64,000 bases of DNA from Glaciihabitans sp. (lineage in GTDB: Bacteria > Actinomycetota > Actinomycetes > Actinomycetales > Microbacteriaceae). The position numbers and the translations under genes are program-made. Each line of letters opens with the position of its first letter. The first letter of the stretch is position 1. Where the stretch lies: assembly GCA_025463785.1 (NCBI GenBank), contig JAODBD010000001.1:62001-126000 (forward strand), read 5' to 3'. Positions 42,572-51,223 of the stretch are shown piece after piece. Under the pieces are notes generated by a model that was given only the letters and a program-made list of their open reading frames with translations, was not told the origin of the DNA and ran no database searches.

Positions 42572-43330
42572 CTAGGCGAAAAATCTCTGCAGGATCGGCG
42601 CGATCACTTCCGGATCGACATTATGGTTCTGGCCCTCGACCGTCAGTCGCACCGCATTCTGCAGCGCTGCGCTCAGGACCTCCGCGGCGTTTGCCGCCCA
42701 ATCCGGGCTGTCGCCGCCATCCATGACAAGCGTCGGGATGGAGATCGTCGACAGGCGCTCGGTCGGGATACTGCCATCACCCGCAAGCGCGAGGTCGTGT
42801 GGCAGGGCGTCAGCCACTGCCACGAGAGATGGCCACCACGGCGACTGCGCGAGCGCATCGACGTTCTGCGCGCCGGTGCCGCGCATGAACACCCGCGCGG
42901 CTTCGCTTGGATCGCCGGCATCCAGGGCAACCTGCACACCGTCCATCGGATCGTGCCCTGGCACGACGGGCACGTACGGCGGCTCGTACAGGGCGAGCTT
43001 CACGATGTTAACGTTCCGGGCGGCCGCCTCAAGCGACAGGATGGCACCGGACGAATGACCGTACACTCGCGCTCCCCCGCCGGCGGCCGCGATCACAGCG
43101 GCCAGGTCTTCCGTCTCGCGCTCGATCGCATACGGCGAGGTGTTTCCGCTGTCGCCACGACCCCGGCGATCCCACGTGATGACCGTAAACGCGTCAGTGA
43201 GCAGCGGAACGAGCTGCCCGGGCGAATGGCGCGTATTGAACGCACCGCCGACGATCACGAGGGTCGGGCCATCGCCTGCCCGGTCGAACGCAATGGAAGT
43301 TCCGTCTGCCGATTTTGCCGTTTCGAACAT
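42572..43330 (-). CDS. alpha/beta hydrolase
   Basis: The 252-residue protein has VIVGGAFNTRHSPGQL, the nucleophile elbow GHSSG (Ser93), YEPPYVPV and a C-terminal GQNHNVD with the catalytic His. The Asp is probably that of VMDGGDSPDW. Start at 43330 is the ATG that begins the fold (MFETAKSADGTSIAFD). It is divergent from another alpha/beta hydrolase. Confidence 0.9.
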   Translation of the reverse strand: MFETAKSADGTSIAFDRAGDGPTLVIVGGAFNTRHSPGQLVPLLTDAFTVITWDRRGRGDSGNTSPYAIERETEDLAAVIAAAGGGARVYGHSSGAILSLEAAARNVNIVKLALYEPPYVPVVPGHDPMDGVQVALDAGDPSEAARVFMRGTGAQNVDALAQSPWWPSLVAVADALPHDLALAGDGSIPTERLSTISIPTLVMDGGDSPDWAANAAEVLSAALQNAVRLTVEGQNHNVDPEVIAPILQRFFA

Positions 43331-43441
43331 GCGCCCAGTCAAGCATCGGACTTCGGCCGTGTGAAGGCTAAACCAACAATGACCTGGAGGATCGACAACG
43401 ACTTCACTGCACACGAGAAGCAGGTCAGGGAGGATGGTGGT

Positions 43442-44224
43442 GTGCAGAGTGCAGAATCACCCCGGCCAGTGTTCGTGATGTCGCACGACGGTCTAAAGAT
43501 CGCCACCTACGAGTGGGGACCGACGGATGCCCAGACGGTCGTGTTGGTGCACGGCTTCGCGTCGAGCGCCATCCTCAATTGGGAACGCACCGGATGGGTG
43601 CGAGACCTCACGCGCGCCGGATTCCACGTCATCGCGCTCGATCAGCGCGGGCACGGTGCCAGCGACAAGCCGCATGATTCGTCGGCGTATTCGATGAGGA
43701 ACCTCGTGGCCGACCTGCTCGCCGTCATGGACACGTACATGATCAACGTCGCCAAGTTCGGCGGCTATTCGCTGGGCGCCAGGGTCGGGTGGCAGGCCGC
43801 GCTCGATCTGCCGGATCGCATTTCACGGGCGGTTCTTGGCGGCATCCCGGACGGCGATCCGCTGACGCGCTTCCGCGTCGACGATGCGCGCGCGTTCATC
43901 GCGGATGGGAGTGCAGTCGACGACAAGCTGACGCGGGCCTATCTGGAGATGGCCGACGGCATCCCGGGCAATGACCTCACCGCGCTGGTCGCGCTGGTGG
44001 AGGGGATGCGCGGAGGACTGCAGCCCGATCCCGCGAACCCGCCCGGACAACCGCTGCTGTTCGCGACCGGCAGCGAAGACCGAATCGTCGAGGCGTCGCG
44101 GAACCTCGCGGCTGCGACGCCGCGCGGCAGGTTCTTCGAGATCCCGAAGCGCAACCACTTCAATGCGCCAACTTCGCGCTCATTTAGGGATGCCGCGCTC
44201 ACCTTCCTGCGCGACGAACTGTAG
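43442..44224 (+). CDS. alpha/beta hydrolase
   Basis: The ~260-residue protein has VVLVHGFASSAILNW (oxyanion loop), GGYSLGARVGW (nucleophile Ser110 in G-x-S-x-G), FATGSEDRIV (Asp) and RNHFNAP (His). The GTG at 43442 is preferred for the GGGAGGA seven bases upstream; an in-frame ATG at 43379 has no site. It is divergent from the hydrolase at 42572 and is followed by a long hairpin. Confidence 0.9.
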   Translation: MQSAESPRPVFVMSHDGLKIATYEWGPTDAQTVVLVHGFASSAILNWERTGWVRDLTRAGFHVIALDQRGHGASDKPHDSSAYSMRNLVADLLAVMDTYMINVAKFGGYSLGARVGWQAALDLPDRISRAVLGGIPDGDPLTRFRVDDARAFIADGSAVDDKLTRAYLEMADGIPGNDLTALVALVEGMRGGLQPDPANPPGQPLLFATGSEDRIVEASRNLAAATPRGRFFEIPKRNHFNAPTSRSFRDAALTFLRDEL

Positions 44225-44255
44225 TTCCCATGGACGTTGTGATCGCGCCCCCAAA

Positions 44256-44318
44256 GCGTGAGGGGCGGCATATCGGCCTTCCGGGGCTCCGGGAACGTCG
44301 ATATGCCGCCCCTCACGC
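44256..44318. repeat. long perfect intergenic hairpin downstream of hydrolase
   Basis: Arms 44256-44275 and 44299-44318 are exact 20-base reverse complements, with a further G-T and C-G pair inside, loop about 19 bases. The arms begin GCGTGAGGGGCGGCA. It stands 31 bases after the stop codon and is longer than usual terminators; no U-run. Confidence 0.85.
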
Positions 44319-44471
44319 ATAACTACTCGGCGAGGCCATCGCGGACCGGGCGGTCACCACTATCCGCGTTCGTCGCACAGAGACCGTGGTCCAGATCGTG
44401 GAGATGTGTCGATTGAGGCGTCGACTACTCGTCATAGAGGTGTCAGTATCAACCAATCGAAAGGAACGACC

Positions 44472-44849
44472 ATGCAGTACTCACTTCTCGTGATCAGCCA
44501 GGAAGCCGCCGACGCCCAAATCGACGAGGAGACCATGGAATGGGGTCGTGCCGCCTTCGATGCGTACGCGAAGTCGCTCGATGCCGCGGGAGTTCTTCTC
44601 ACCGCAGACATCCTGCAGCCGGTCGCGGCATCCACCACGGTGAGTGTTCGCGATGGCGCGACCCAGATTCAGGATGGCCCGTTTGCCGACACCAAAGAGC
44701 GCCTGAACGGAACTTTCGTCATCGAGGTGCCCGACCTGGATGCCGCAATCGCGTGGGCGGAGAAGTGCCCTGGCGCGCAGTACGGAGCAATCGAGATCCG
44801 TCCGTCGGCGATCATCTTCCACGACGGCGCCTGGCACAGCCTGGTCTGA
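44472..44849 (+). CDS. YciI/DGPF family protein (ECF42 partner)
   Basis: The 125-residue protein has MQYSLLVISQEAADAQI and DGPFADTKERLNGTFVIEV, the DGPF domain. The ATG at 44472 has AAAGGA seven bases upstream; earlier in-frame codons are non-coding. It ends 27 bases before a sigma factor gene of the type that pairs with DGPF proteins, so the pair probably forms one operon and signalling unit. No ligand is known. Confidence 0.92.
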   Translation: MQYSLLVISQEAADAQIDEETMEWGRAAFDAYAKSLDAAGVLLTADILQPVAASTTVSVRDGATQIQDGPFADTKERLNGTFVIEVPDLDAAIAWAEKCPGAQYGAIEIRPSAIIFHDGAWHSLV

Positions 44850-44876
44850 AGCTACGGATCGTAGAAGGCGAGCAGG

Positions 44877-46073
44877 ATGCCACCGAACGCCGAAGCGCGC
44901 GCGGCCGAAAACGTGGCCCGCGCGTCGTACGGGCGGCTTCTCGCCGTCCTCGCGGCGCCCGCCGGCGACATCCCGGCCGCCGAGGATGCGCTGGCCGATG
45001 CCTTCGAACGCGCACTTGCGAACTGGCCGGCCAGCGGCATCCCCGATAACCCGGAAGGGTGGCTGCTAACCGTGGCACGCAACAGACTTCGCGACCTGTT
45101 CAAATCGTCTGCGTTCAAGACCGGCGTCAAACTCGACGACGTCCACACCGCGTTCGACGACCTCGACTTCGATGCCATCCCCGACAAGCGACTCGAGTTG
45201 CTCTTCGTGTGCGCGCACCCGGCGATCGATGCCGGCATCCGCACTCCCCTGATGTTGCAGACGGTGCTCGGCTTCGATTCGGCCCAGATCGCGGCCGCCT
45301 TCGCGGTGCCGGAGGCTGCAATGGCGCAGCGTCTGGTTAGGGCTAAGCGACGCATCCGGGATGCCCGCATCCCCTTCACGATCCCCCTGCGTGATGACAT
45401 GCCAGCTCGACTGCCCGCGGTTCTCGAGGCCATTTACGGCGCATACGCGATCGACTGGATGGCCGTAGCCGGTACGACGGAGCGCGACTCTCTGGCTGCG
45501 GAGTCGTTGTATCTCGCGATCACTCTCGCTTCGCTTCTCGACACCGAACCGGAGGCGTACGGCCTCGCGGCGCTCATCTCGCTGTCGATGTCGCGCGCGG
45601 CCGCTCGAGCAGACGGCGTCCCGCTCGACGAGCAGGACACAGCGCTCTGGGATGCCGCCCTCATCGCCCAGGGCGAGAGCCTGCTGAGACGGGCCCACGG
45701 CTTCGATCAGGTAGGAAGGTTTCAGCTGGAGGCAGCCATCCAGTCGGTGCACTGCGCGCGGATCGATGGCGGCGAAACCGACTTCATCGCGCTTCGTAAG
45801 CTCTACGAAGCGCTCGTCCTGGTTGCTCCGACCCTCGGCGCGCGCGTCTCCCTCGCGGCGACGATCGGAGAAATCGATGGCCCCGACGCGGGGCTGGCCG
45901 TGCTCGAGACAATCGAGGCGCCACGGTTCCAGCCGGCGTGGGCGACACGAGCGCACCTGCTCGCTGCGGCCGGGCGGGTTGATGCGGCGCGTGAGGCCTA
46001 CGCGAAGGCCATCTCGCTGACTACGGATGCGGTGACGCGGGCGCGGCTGCGCGAGAAGGAACGCGGACTGTAA
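44877..46073 (+). CDS. ECF42-type RNA polymerase sigma factor with C-terminal extension
   Basis: The 398-residue protein has sigma region 2 (AAEDALADAFERALANWPASGIPDNPEGWLLTVARNRLRDLF in sequence), region 4 (LMLQTVLGFDSAQIAAAFAVPEAAMAQRLVRAKRRIR) and a long C-terminal DUF6596/TPR-like extension ending in repeats (RVDAAREAYAKAI). That layout and the adjacent DGPF gene define the ECF42 group, where no membrane anti-sigma is used and the extension itself may control activity. No anti-sigma gene is seen nearby. Targets unknown. Confidence 0.9.
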   Translation: MPPNAEARAAENVARASYGRLLAVLAAPAGDIPAAEDALADAFERALANWPASGIPDNPEGWLLTVARNRLRDLFKSSAFKTGVKLDDVHTAFDDLDFDAIPDKRLELLFVCAHPAIDAGIRTPLMLQTVLGFDSAQIAAAFAVPEAAMAQRLVRAKRRIRDARIPFTIPLRDDMPARLPAVLEAIYGAYAIDWMAVAGTTERDSLAAESLYLAITLASLLDTEPEAYGLAALISLSMSRAAARADGVPLDEQDTALWDAALIAQGESLLRRAHGFDQVGRFQLEAAIQSVHCARIDGGETDFIALRKLYEALVLVAPTLGARVSLAATIGEIDGPDAGLAVLETIEAPRFQPAWATRAHLLAAAGRVDAAREAYAKAISLTTDAVTRARLREKERGL

Positions 46074-46114
46074 CTGCGCAGCGCTTTCGGTCGACTGGTG
46101 GCCCGAACACACCT

Positions 46115-46144
46115 CCGGCCGCCTCGGTATTCCGCGGCGGCCGG
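46115..46144. terminator. terminator hairpin after sigma factor gene
   Basis: CCGGCCGCC (46115-46123) and GGCGGCCGG (46136-46144) are perfect nine-base arms with a 12-base loop. Between here and 46413 nothing else convincing was found. Confidence 0.6.
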
Positions 46145-46413
46145 GTCAATCAGATGTGAAGTAGTTGCTCCGAGATCAGAGTGGCCTGCCCGGCTGTTAC
46201 CAATTCGTGATCTTGCTTAGAGTTCGCCGAGAACGCGGATGCGGGCGGCCGCGGACCAGCGACGCGGCGTGCGGCATCCAGCAGTCGGCACCTCGCACAG
46301 CGGCACCGGCGGCGGGCACACGAAGGCAACAGCACCCCGAAGTGGGGTAAGCGCCGCCGCATACCGAGTCGTAACGTGGAATTCACTAGGAATTCGATTA
46401 GATTTTTGAGGCC

Positions 46414-46698
46414 ATGGCGATCACAGCAGACATCGCACACCGAATCCCGGCCGGGTGGTATCCCGACCGTGATGATCGGTCACGCCGTCGTTGGTGGGAC
46501 GGCACCGAATGGACCGACTACTACTCGGCCGCACCGGTCCGCGCGCTCACGCTCGTTGAGACTCTGAAATCCGACGAGCCCACCTTGCACAGCCTCCGCG
46601 CGGCGCTGAGCTTCCGCGATCGGGTTGCTGGATTCACCGTCGTAGGCATTCTCGTCGCCAACCTCGTCGCGGTTGCCTTCCTGACCCACCTGGTCTGA
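46414..46698 (+). CDS. DUF2510 domain membrane protein
   Basis: The 94-residue protein has the DUF2510 motif PAGWYPDRDDRSRRRWWDGTEWT and one C-terminal membrane helix (FTVVGILVANLVAVAFLTHLV). DUF2510 modules occur at the ends of actinobacterial envelope proteins; a role near the cell envelope is likely but not shown. No strong ribosome-binding site was seen. The stop codon lies in a 14-base tandem repeat. Confidence 0.87.
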   Translation: MAITADIAHRIPAGWYPDRDDRSRRRWWDGTEWTDYYSAAPVRALTLVETLKSDEPTLHSLRAALSFRDRVAGFTVVGILVANLVAVAFLTHLV

Positions 46699-46726
46699 CC
46701 CGGCCGGTCTGACCCGGCCGGTCTGA
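46692..46726. repeat. 14-base tandem repeat across DUF2510 stop codon
   Basis: GGTCTGACCCGGCC occurs at 46692 and 46706, with a half copy GGTCTGA at 46720. Each carries TGA; the first is the gene's own stop codon. Confidence 0.85.
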
Positions 46727-46756
46727 AGTTCCTCTCGGCCTACAGTTCGGCGCCTC

Positions 46757-47482
46757 TCACCTGACACCAACCCAGCACTCGATGACCGTGTTGTCGTGTG
46801 TCCAGTCGGTCGTCGACGGGTAGTACGGATAGGTCGTGTGCGTCTTGTTCGAGTACTTCGACTTGCAGTCCTGGTTGTAATCGGAGGTGAGGGCCGCCTG
46901 CCCGGGGGATGGCGCGCCGACATCCTGCGGCGGGAAGACGAACTTCTTCAGTATCCACTGGGGGCTATCGCTGCAGTCGGCATAGACGGCTCCCGAGCCC
47001 TTGGGACCGCCGGCCCCCATCCCACTCGGGTCGGTCACACAGAAGTCATACTCTGCCGGGTCCGTCGAGATAGACGATTTCAACGCAGCAATCGTAGGCA
47101 GTGACTCGAAGAGTGGATGAGCGACCGAACTTCCAACCGCCAGAACGCTGACATCGCAACGTACCCACCTGGCCCCGGCATTCCAGGCCCGCTCGGTCGG
47201 CAAAAAGGTCTCGAGGTAGATTCGCTGGGCGGCATCATCCAACTTGGGCAGATCCGACGTCTCGGCATCGTCGCAGGTCTTGAAGGCGTCATCCTGGACG
47301 TCATTGGCCACGTACCCCTTCGAGTCGTAAAGTTTGCCGTCGTGCACGTACGCCAGCAGTGGCACCGCAAAGGTGTAGAGCTGGTGCGTGCCTGCGCAGT
47401 TCACCGGTGGAGTGTCATCCCAGCTTGCGTAGTTCTCTGCGTTGTAGAAGCTGCTCGCCCTGTCACGCGGCGGCCTAGCAGG
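46757..47482 (-). pseudogene. 5'-truncated Septum_form-domain protein gene
   Basis: The frame encodes SFYNAENYASWDDTPPVNCAGTHQLYTFAVPLLAY in sequence and further Cys-containing blocks (KTCDDAET, WVRCDVSVLA, DFCVTDPSG, CSDSPQW), a pattern of the Septum_form family of secreted or lipid-anchored actinobacterial proteins. The first usable start is a GTG at 47404, but recognisable sequence extends upstream to about 47465 and then to an in-frame TAA at 47483-47485 with no start codon and no signal peptide. The N terminus with its membrane anchor seems to have been lost. A short cytosolic product from 47404 is possible but unlikely to be functional. Confidence 0.6.
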
Positions 47483-47584
47483 TTACTCGCGGAACGCAAG
47501 CCCTACGTCTGCGCCGACCGTTTGCTTAGCGTGGAAAGAACGGGAGTACATCCCGCATCCGTACATCAGGCAAAGGAGGAGACC

Positions 47585-48040
47585 GTGGCACAAGTCATCG
47601 AAAGCGTTGACGTCGAGGTTCCCGTCACCACTGCGTACAACCAGTGGACCCAGTTCGAGGACTTCCCGAAGTTCCTCGATTTCGTCGAGGCGATCACGCA
47701 GAGCGACGCCACTCACACGCACTGGCGGGTGAAGATCGGTGGCGCTGAGCGTGAGTTCGACGCGGAGATCACGGAGCAGCATCCCGACGAGCGCATCGCA
47801 TGGAACAGCACAGGCGGCGACGAAAACCAGGCCGGGGTTGTCACATTCCACAAGTTGTCGGACATGACCTCGCGCGTAACCGTCCAGTTGGACTGGCAGC
47901 CCACTGGCGCCCTTGAGAAGCTTGGAGCGCTCGTCGGAATCGACAACCACGCCATCAAGAAAGACATGAACAACTTCAAGAAGCTGGTCGAAGACAAGGG
48001 CGAACCGTCCGGCGCCTGGCGCGGCGACGTGAGTAACTGA
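47585..48040 (+). CDS. SRPBCC/polyketide cyclase-like protein
   Basis: The 151-residue protein begins VAQVIESVDVEVPVTTAYNQWTQFEDFPKFLDFVEAI, a pattern of the START-fold cyclase/dehydrase family, and ends with a hydrophilic helix. The GTG at 47585 follows AAAGGAGGAG. It has no neighbouring polyketide genes. Members in Actinobacteria are often stress-induced; function unknown. A strong bidirectional terminator lies after it. Confidence 0.88.
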   Translation: MAQVIESVDVEVPVTTAYNQWTQFEDFPKFLDFVEAITQSDATHTHWRVKIGGAEREFDAEITEQHPDERIAWNSTGGDENQAGVVTFHKLSDMTSRVTVQLDWQPTGALEKLGALVGIDNHAIKKDMNNFKKLVEDKGEPSGAWRGDVSN

Positions 48041-48056
48041 TGCGCTGACGAAGGCA

Positions 48057-48093
48057 CGAAAGCGCCGCAGCAGGATCTGCCGCGGCGCTTTCG
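48057..48093. terminator. bidirectional terminator between cyclase-like and MFS genes
   Basis: CGAAAGCGCCGC (48057-48068) pairs perfectly with GCGGCGCTTTCG (48082-48093) across 13 bases. The arms give AAAG and CTTT edges usable in both directions. Confidence 0.85.
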
Positions 48094-48101
48094 AATGCCT
48101 G

Positions 48102-49727
48102 CTAGGAGACGAGCTCTGGCTCGGCGGCACCCAGGTTGACGCGTGTTGCACCGTCGATCTCGAGTGGCTCGGGAAGGACATCCCGTTCGATCGTCGTCGC
48201 CAGCGGCTTCTCGATGACGAAGAACAACAGCACGGTCGCGACGAGCATCAACGGCACCATGTAGAGGAACACCGGGGTCAACGCGTCGTTGTAGGCGCCC
48301 ACGATGATGTCGCGTACGGCCGCCGGAAGCGCCAGCACCTTTTCGGGCGTAAACGAGTTCATGTTGCCACCCGCCGCCGCTCCTCCGGAACTCGGCAACT
48401 TGGTCGAGAGCAGGTCCTTCAGGTTCGCAACGAAGAGACTGCCCACAACGGCTGACCCAATGGATGCCCCGATCTGGCGGAAGTAGTTGTTCGACGCCGT
48501 CGCCGTGCCCACCTCCGCGTTCGGGAAGGTGTTCTGTACGATCAGGATGAGGATCTGCATCGCCATGCCGAGCCCGATTCCCATGATCGCGAGGTAGGCG
48601 CAGATCTGCCAGACCGGCATGCTCGGCGTCATCGTGGACAGCAGCGCGAGCGCGCCGGCCGTGATGATGGTGCCGATGATCGGCAGCGCCTTGTATCGCC
48701 CGGTCTTGCTCACGAACTGCCCGGAGCCGATCGAGGTGACCAGAAGGCCAGCCATGAGGGGGATGAGCAGCAGTCCGGCCTGCGTCGCGTTCACACCGGT
48801 GACCATCTGCAGGTAGGTCGGCAGGTAGCCGAGCGCACCGAACATGGCGACACCGATGATGAGGCCGGCGATCGTGGTCAGGTTGAAGTTGCGATGCTTG
48901 AACAGATGCAGCGGCATGATCGGCTCGGGAGCCTTGCGCTCGACCACGACAAACAGTACGCCAGCCACGACTGTTGCCGCGATGAGCGAAATGATCGTCA
49001 GTGAGTCCCACTTGTACGTGGTGCCACCCCAGACTGTCGTCAACACGATCCCGGTCGACGTGAGCGCGAGCAGGGCCATTCCAGCGAAGTCGATGGTCGG
49101 CTTGCCCTTGGTGTTCTTCGGCAGGCGAAGGAAGAAGGCAGCGGATGCGATGGCCAGGATGCCGAGCGGAACGTTCATCCAGAGGCCCCAACGCCAGCCA
49201 GGACCATCGGTGAAGTAGCCGCCAAGAAGCGGCCCCGCGACCGACGAGAGCGCGAAGACGCCACCCATGATTCCCATGTAGCGGCCGCGCTGGCGAGCCG
49301 GGACGACATCCGCGATGATCGCCTGCGAGAGCAGCATGAGACCGCCACCACCAAGACCCTGGACTGCGCGACCGACGATGAGTGTCGTCATGTCTGATGC
49401 CATGCCGCCGACGATCGATCCGATGATGAAGATCGAGATCGCGCCGATGAACAGCCCCTTGCGACCGATGAGGTCGCCGAGTTTGCCATAGACCGGCAGC
49501 ATGATGGTCGACGCCAGAATGTACGACGTCGTGACCCAAAGCTGCTGGTCGACTCCGTGCAGCTGGCCGACGATCGTCGGAAGTGCGGTCGAGAAGATCG
49601 TCTGGTCGAGGGATGCCAGAAGCATCGTCACCATGAGGCCCGCGAAGATCAGCAGGACGTGGCGTTTCGTGGCCGCGTCTGCGGCGATCTGTGTGGCATC
49701 TTTCGGCGCCGTGATTGTCTGGCTCAT
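48102..49727 (-). CDS. DHA2-type MFS multidrug transporter
   Basis: The 541-residue protein has about 14 helices and the family signatures LLASLDQTIFSTALPTIVGQL, LWVTTSYILASTIMLPVYGKLGDLIGRKG and GRAVQGLGGGGLMLLSQAIIADVV. It starts at the ATG at 49727, six bases after GAGAGA, overlapping the TetR stop by four bases. It is therefore co-translated with the TetR regulator and is its likely target. Confidence 0.95.
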   Translation of the reverse strand: MSQTITAPKDATQIAADAATKRHVLLIFAGLMVTMLLASLDQTIFSTALPTIVGQLHGVDQQLWVTTSYILASTIMLPVYGKLGDLIGRKGLFIGAISIFIIGSIVGGMASDMTTLIVGRAVQGLGGGGLMLLSQAIIADVVPARQRGRYMGIMGGVFALSSVAGPLLGGYFTDGPGWRWGLWMNVPLGILAIASAAFFLRLPKNTKGKPTIDFAGMALLALTSTGIVLTTVWGGTTYKWDSLTIISLIAATVVAGVLFVVVERKAPEPIMPLHLFKHRNFNLTTIAGLIIGVAMFGALGYLPTYLQMVTGVNATQAGLLLIPLMAGLLVTSIGSGQFVSKTGRYKALPIIGTIITAGALALLSTMTPSMPVWQICAYLAIMGIGLGMAMQILILIVQNTFPNAEVGTATASNNYFRQIGASIGSAVVGSLFVANLKDLLSTKLPSSGGAAAGGNMNSFTPEKVLALPAAVRDIIVGAYNDALTPVFLYMVPLMLVATVLLFFVIEKPLATTIERDVLPEPLEIDGATRVNLGAAEPELVS

Positions 49728-50356
49728 TTCAGTCTCTCTACCGTCTTCCTCACGAGCGCGATCGCTCGTTCTTCTACCGCCTCGATGGGCGCTTTGTTTC
49801 CTGTGGTCGCCCACTCCTTCACAGCTGCGCGCGCGGCGCCACTGCAGAGGGCGAGCACTACTTCTGCCGAAAGCTGGAAATCTTCTGGGGTGTCGTCGCG
49901 AAACCCTGGTGCGCTGTTCAGAACCGGTCGGATCGCCGCGGTCAGTTGTTCGCCCATCCGCTGGAACTGTGAGGCGAGACGACCAAGAAGCTCGGGATGC
50001 TGCTTCACGATCTTCATGCGCGACTTGAGCAGCTTGGAGGAGGTGATCGACGGGTTCAACACCTGGAACATCAGGCGAACCGCCAACTCCACGGGGTCGG
50101 CGCCAGCATGCTCTTCGAGGACGCTGGACACTTCCTCGTCGGAGATCGCGGAGTCTTTCAGACCCAGGATCGCGTCTTCCTTGCTGTCGAAGTAGTTGAA
50201 GAACGTGCGAGTGGAGACGTCGGCCGCCTCGCAGATCGCGTCGAGCGTTGCATGCTCGACCCCGTCACGCAGCGCGAGCGTGACGGCCGCGGTCTCAAGC
50301 TTGTCGCGAGTCTCCGCCCGCTTGCGCTCGCGCAGCCCGGGCTCAGAAGTTTGCAT
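49724..50356 (-). CDS. TetR family transcriptional regulator
   Basis: The 210-residue protein has RKRAETRDKLETAAVTLALRDGVEHATLDAICEAADVSTRTFFNYFDSKEDAIL in sequence, the TetR DNA-binding domain, and a helical ligand domain. The gene leads an operon with the MFS pump, whose start overlaps its stop by four bases. A TGCATTT-N6-AAATGCA operator lies just upstream, so it should repress its own operon until a pump substrate binds. Confidence 0.95.
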   Translation of the reverse strand: MQTSEPGLRERKRAETRDKLETAAVTLALRDGVEHATLDAICEAADVSTRTFFNYFDSKEDAILGLKDSAISDEEVSSVLEEHAGADPVELAVRLMFQVLNPSITSSKLLKSRMKIVKQHPELLGRLASQFQRMGEQLTAAIRPVLNSAPGFRDDTPEDFQLSAEVVLALCSGAARAAVKEWATTGNKAPIEAVEERAIALVRKTVERLK

Positions 50357-50376
50357 ACCTGCATTCTTGCATGATG

Positions 50377-50396
50377 TGCATTTTTACGCAAATGCA
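50377..50396. promoter_or_regulatory. TetR operator
   Basis: TGCATTT-TTACGC-AAATGCA is a perfect seven-base inverted repeat, 21 bases upstream of the tetR start. Extra TGCA elements occur on either side (50353-50412). Confidence 0.8.
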
Positions 50397-50446
50397 AGTT
50401 TGCACCCGTGCACTATTGGTGCGAGGCTCGGATTGAGTCGAAGGCA

Positions 50447-50480
50447 CCTTAAGGGTTATAGTCAAGTGAACCTTTAGTCG
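50447..50480. promoter_or_regulatory. candidate NrtR-binding region
   Basis: Just upstream of nrtR, AAGGGTT and AACCTTT form an imperfect inverted repeat and TATAGTC / TTTAGTC occur as near-direct repeats. NrtR sites in actinobacteria often include TATAGTC-type half-sites. The exact site is not fixed. Confidence 0.4.
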
Positions 50481-50491
50481 ACAGGGGCACC

Positions 50492-51175
50492 ATGGATCAC
50501 AGCGGAACCGTTGCGCTAGCCGTCTCGACCGTGATCTTCGCCCTTGGCTCCCAACCCGACACCGGGCGCGTGGGCCTGCGGCTGCCACTCGTCCGCCGCA
50601 TCCGAGAGCCGTACGAGGGGCAATGGGCGCTCCCCGGCGGACCGCTTCGCGCCGACGAAGACCTCGCCGAGGCCGCCCGGCGCAACCTGCGCGACACGAC
50701 CGCGCTGACCCCGCGCTATCTCGAACAGCTCTACGCCTTCGGCACGGTCGATCGCTCGCCCGACGACCGTGTGGTGTCAATCGTCTACTGGGCGCTCGCG
50801 GAGTCTGCCGAAACTACGTCTGGTGAGCACGATAATGTGCGCTGGTTCGAGGCGGATCACCTGCCGACGCTCGCGTTCGATCATGCGACCATCGTGGACT
50901 ACGCCCTCTGGCGACTGCGCACGAAGATCGAGTACAGCCGAATCGCGCACGCATTCCTCGGTGAGACCTTCACTCTGACGCAACTGCGCGAAGTTCACGA
51001 GGCCGTATTGGGCAAGCCGCTTGATCCGGCAAATTTCCGCCGGATGATCGAGTCCTCCGATGCCGTCATTCCTACCGATCTGCGCCTCACCGGCACTTCG
51101 CATCGCCCGCCGCGGCTCTACCGCTACAACCGCGACTTTGCTTTCGCCGACCGCGGGCCGCTCACGCTGTCCTAG
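50492..51175 (+). CDS. nrtR: NrtR family NUDIX-related transcriptional regulator of NAD metabolism
   Basis: The 227-residue protein has a degenerate NUDIX domain (EPYEGQWALPGGPLRADEDLAEAARRNLRDTT in sequence, lacking the REUXEE catalytic set) and a C-terminal winged helix: FLGETFTLTQLREVHEAVLGKPLDPANFRRM. This combination is NrtR, an ADP-ribose-sensing repressor of NAD genes. It is immediately upstream of nadA-nadC and so most likely represses them and itself. Confidence 0.93.
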   Translation: MDHSGTVALAVSTVIFALGSQPDTGRVGLRLPLVRRIREPYEGQWALPGGPLRADEDLAEAARRNLRDTTALTPRYLEQLYAFGTVDRSPDDRVVSIVYWALAESAETTSGEHDNVRWFEADHLPTLAFDHATIVDYALWRLRTKIEYSRIAHAFLGETFTLTQLREVHEAVLGKPLDPANFRRMIESSDAVIPTDLRLTGTSHRPPRLYRYNRDFAFADRGPLTLS

Positions 51176-51223
51176 CCAGGCATCCTTCATCCATCCGCTA
51201 TCGCACCTCAGGGAGACGCCGCA

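Noticed and set aside
42623-43378. Long open frame upstream of the hydrolase at 43442 (ORF to 42623).
   Set aside because: It runs antisense through the divergent hydrolase gene; no homology and no ribosome site. GTG 43442 with GGGAGGA is the better start.
46150-46440. 96-codon minus-strand ORF in the gap after the sigma factor.
   Set aside because: Cys/Arg-rich, no ribosome site, no homology; probably chance in GC-rich DNA.
47713-49539. 608-codon minus-strand ORF.
   Set aside because: Overlaps the MFS gene in another frame and runs into the cyclase-like gene; composition is typical of a shadow frame.
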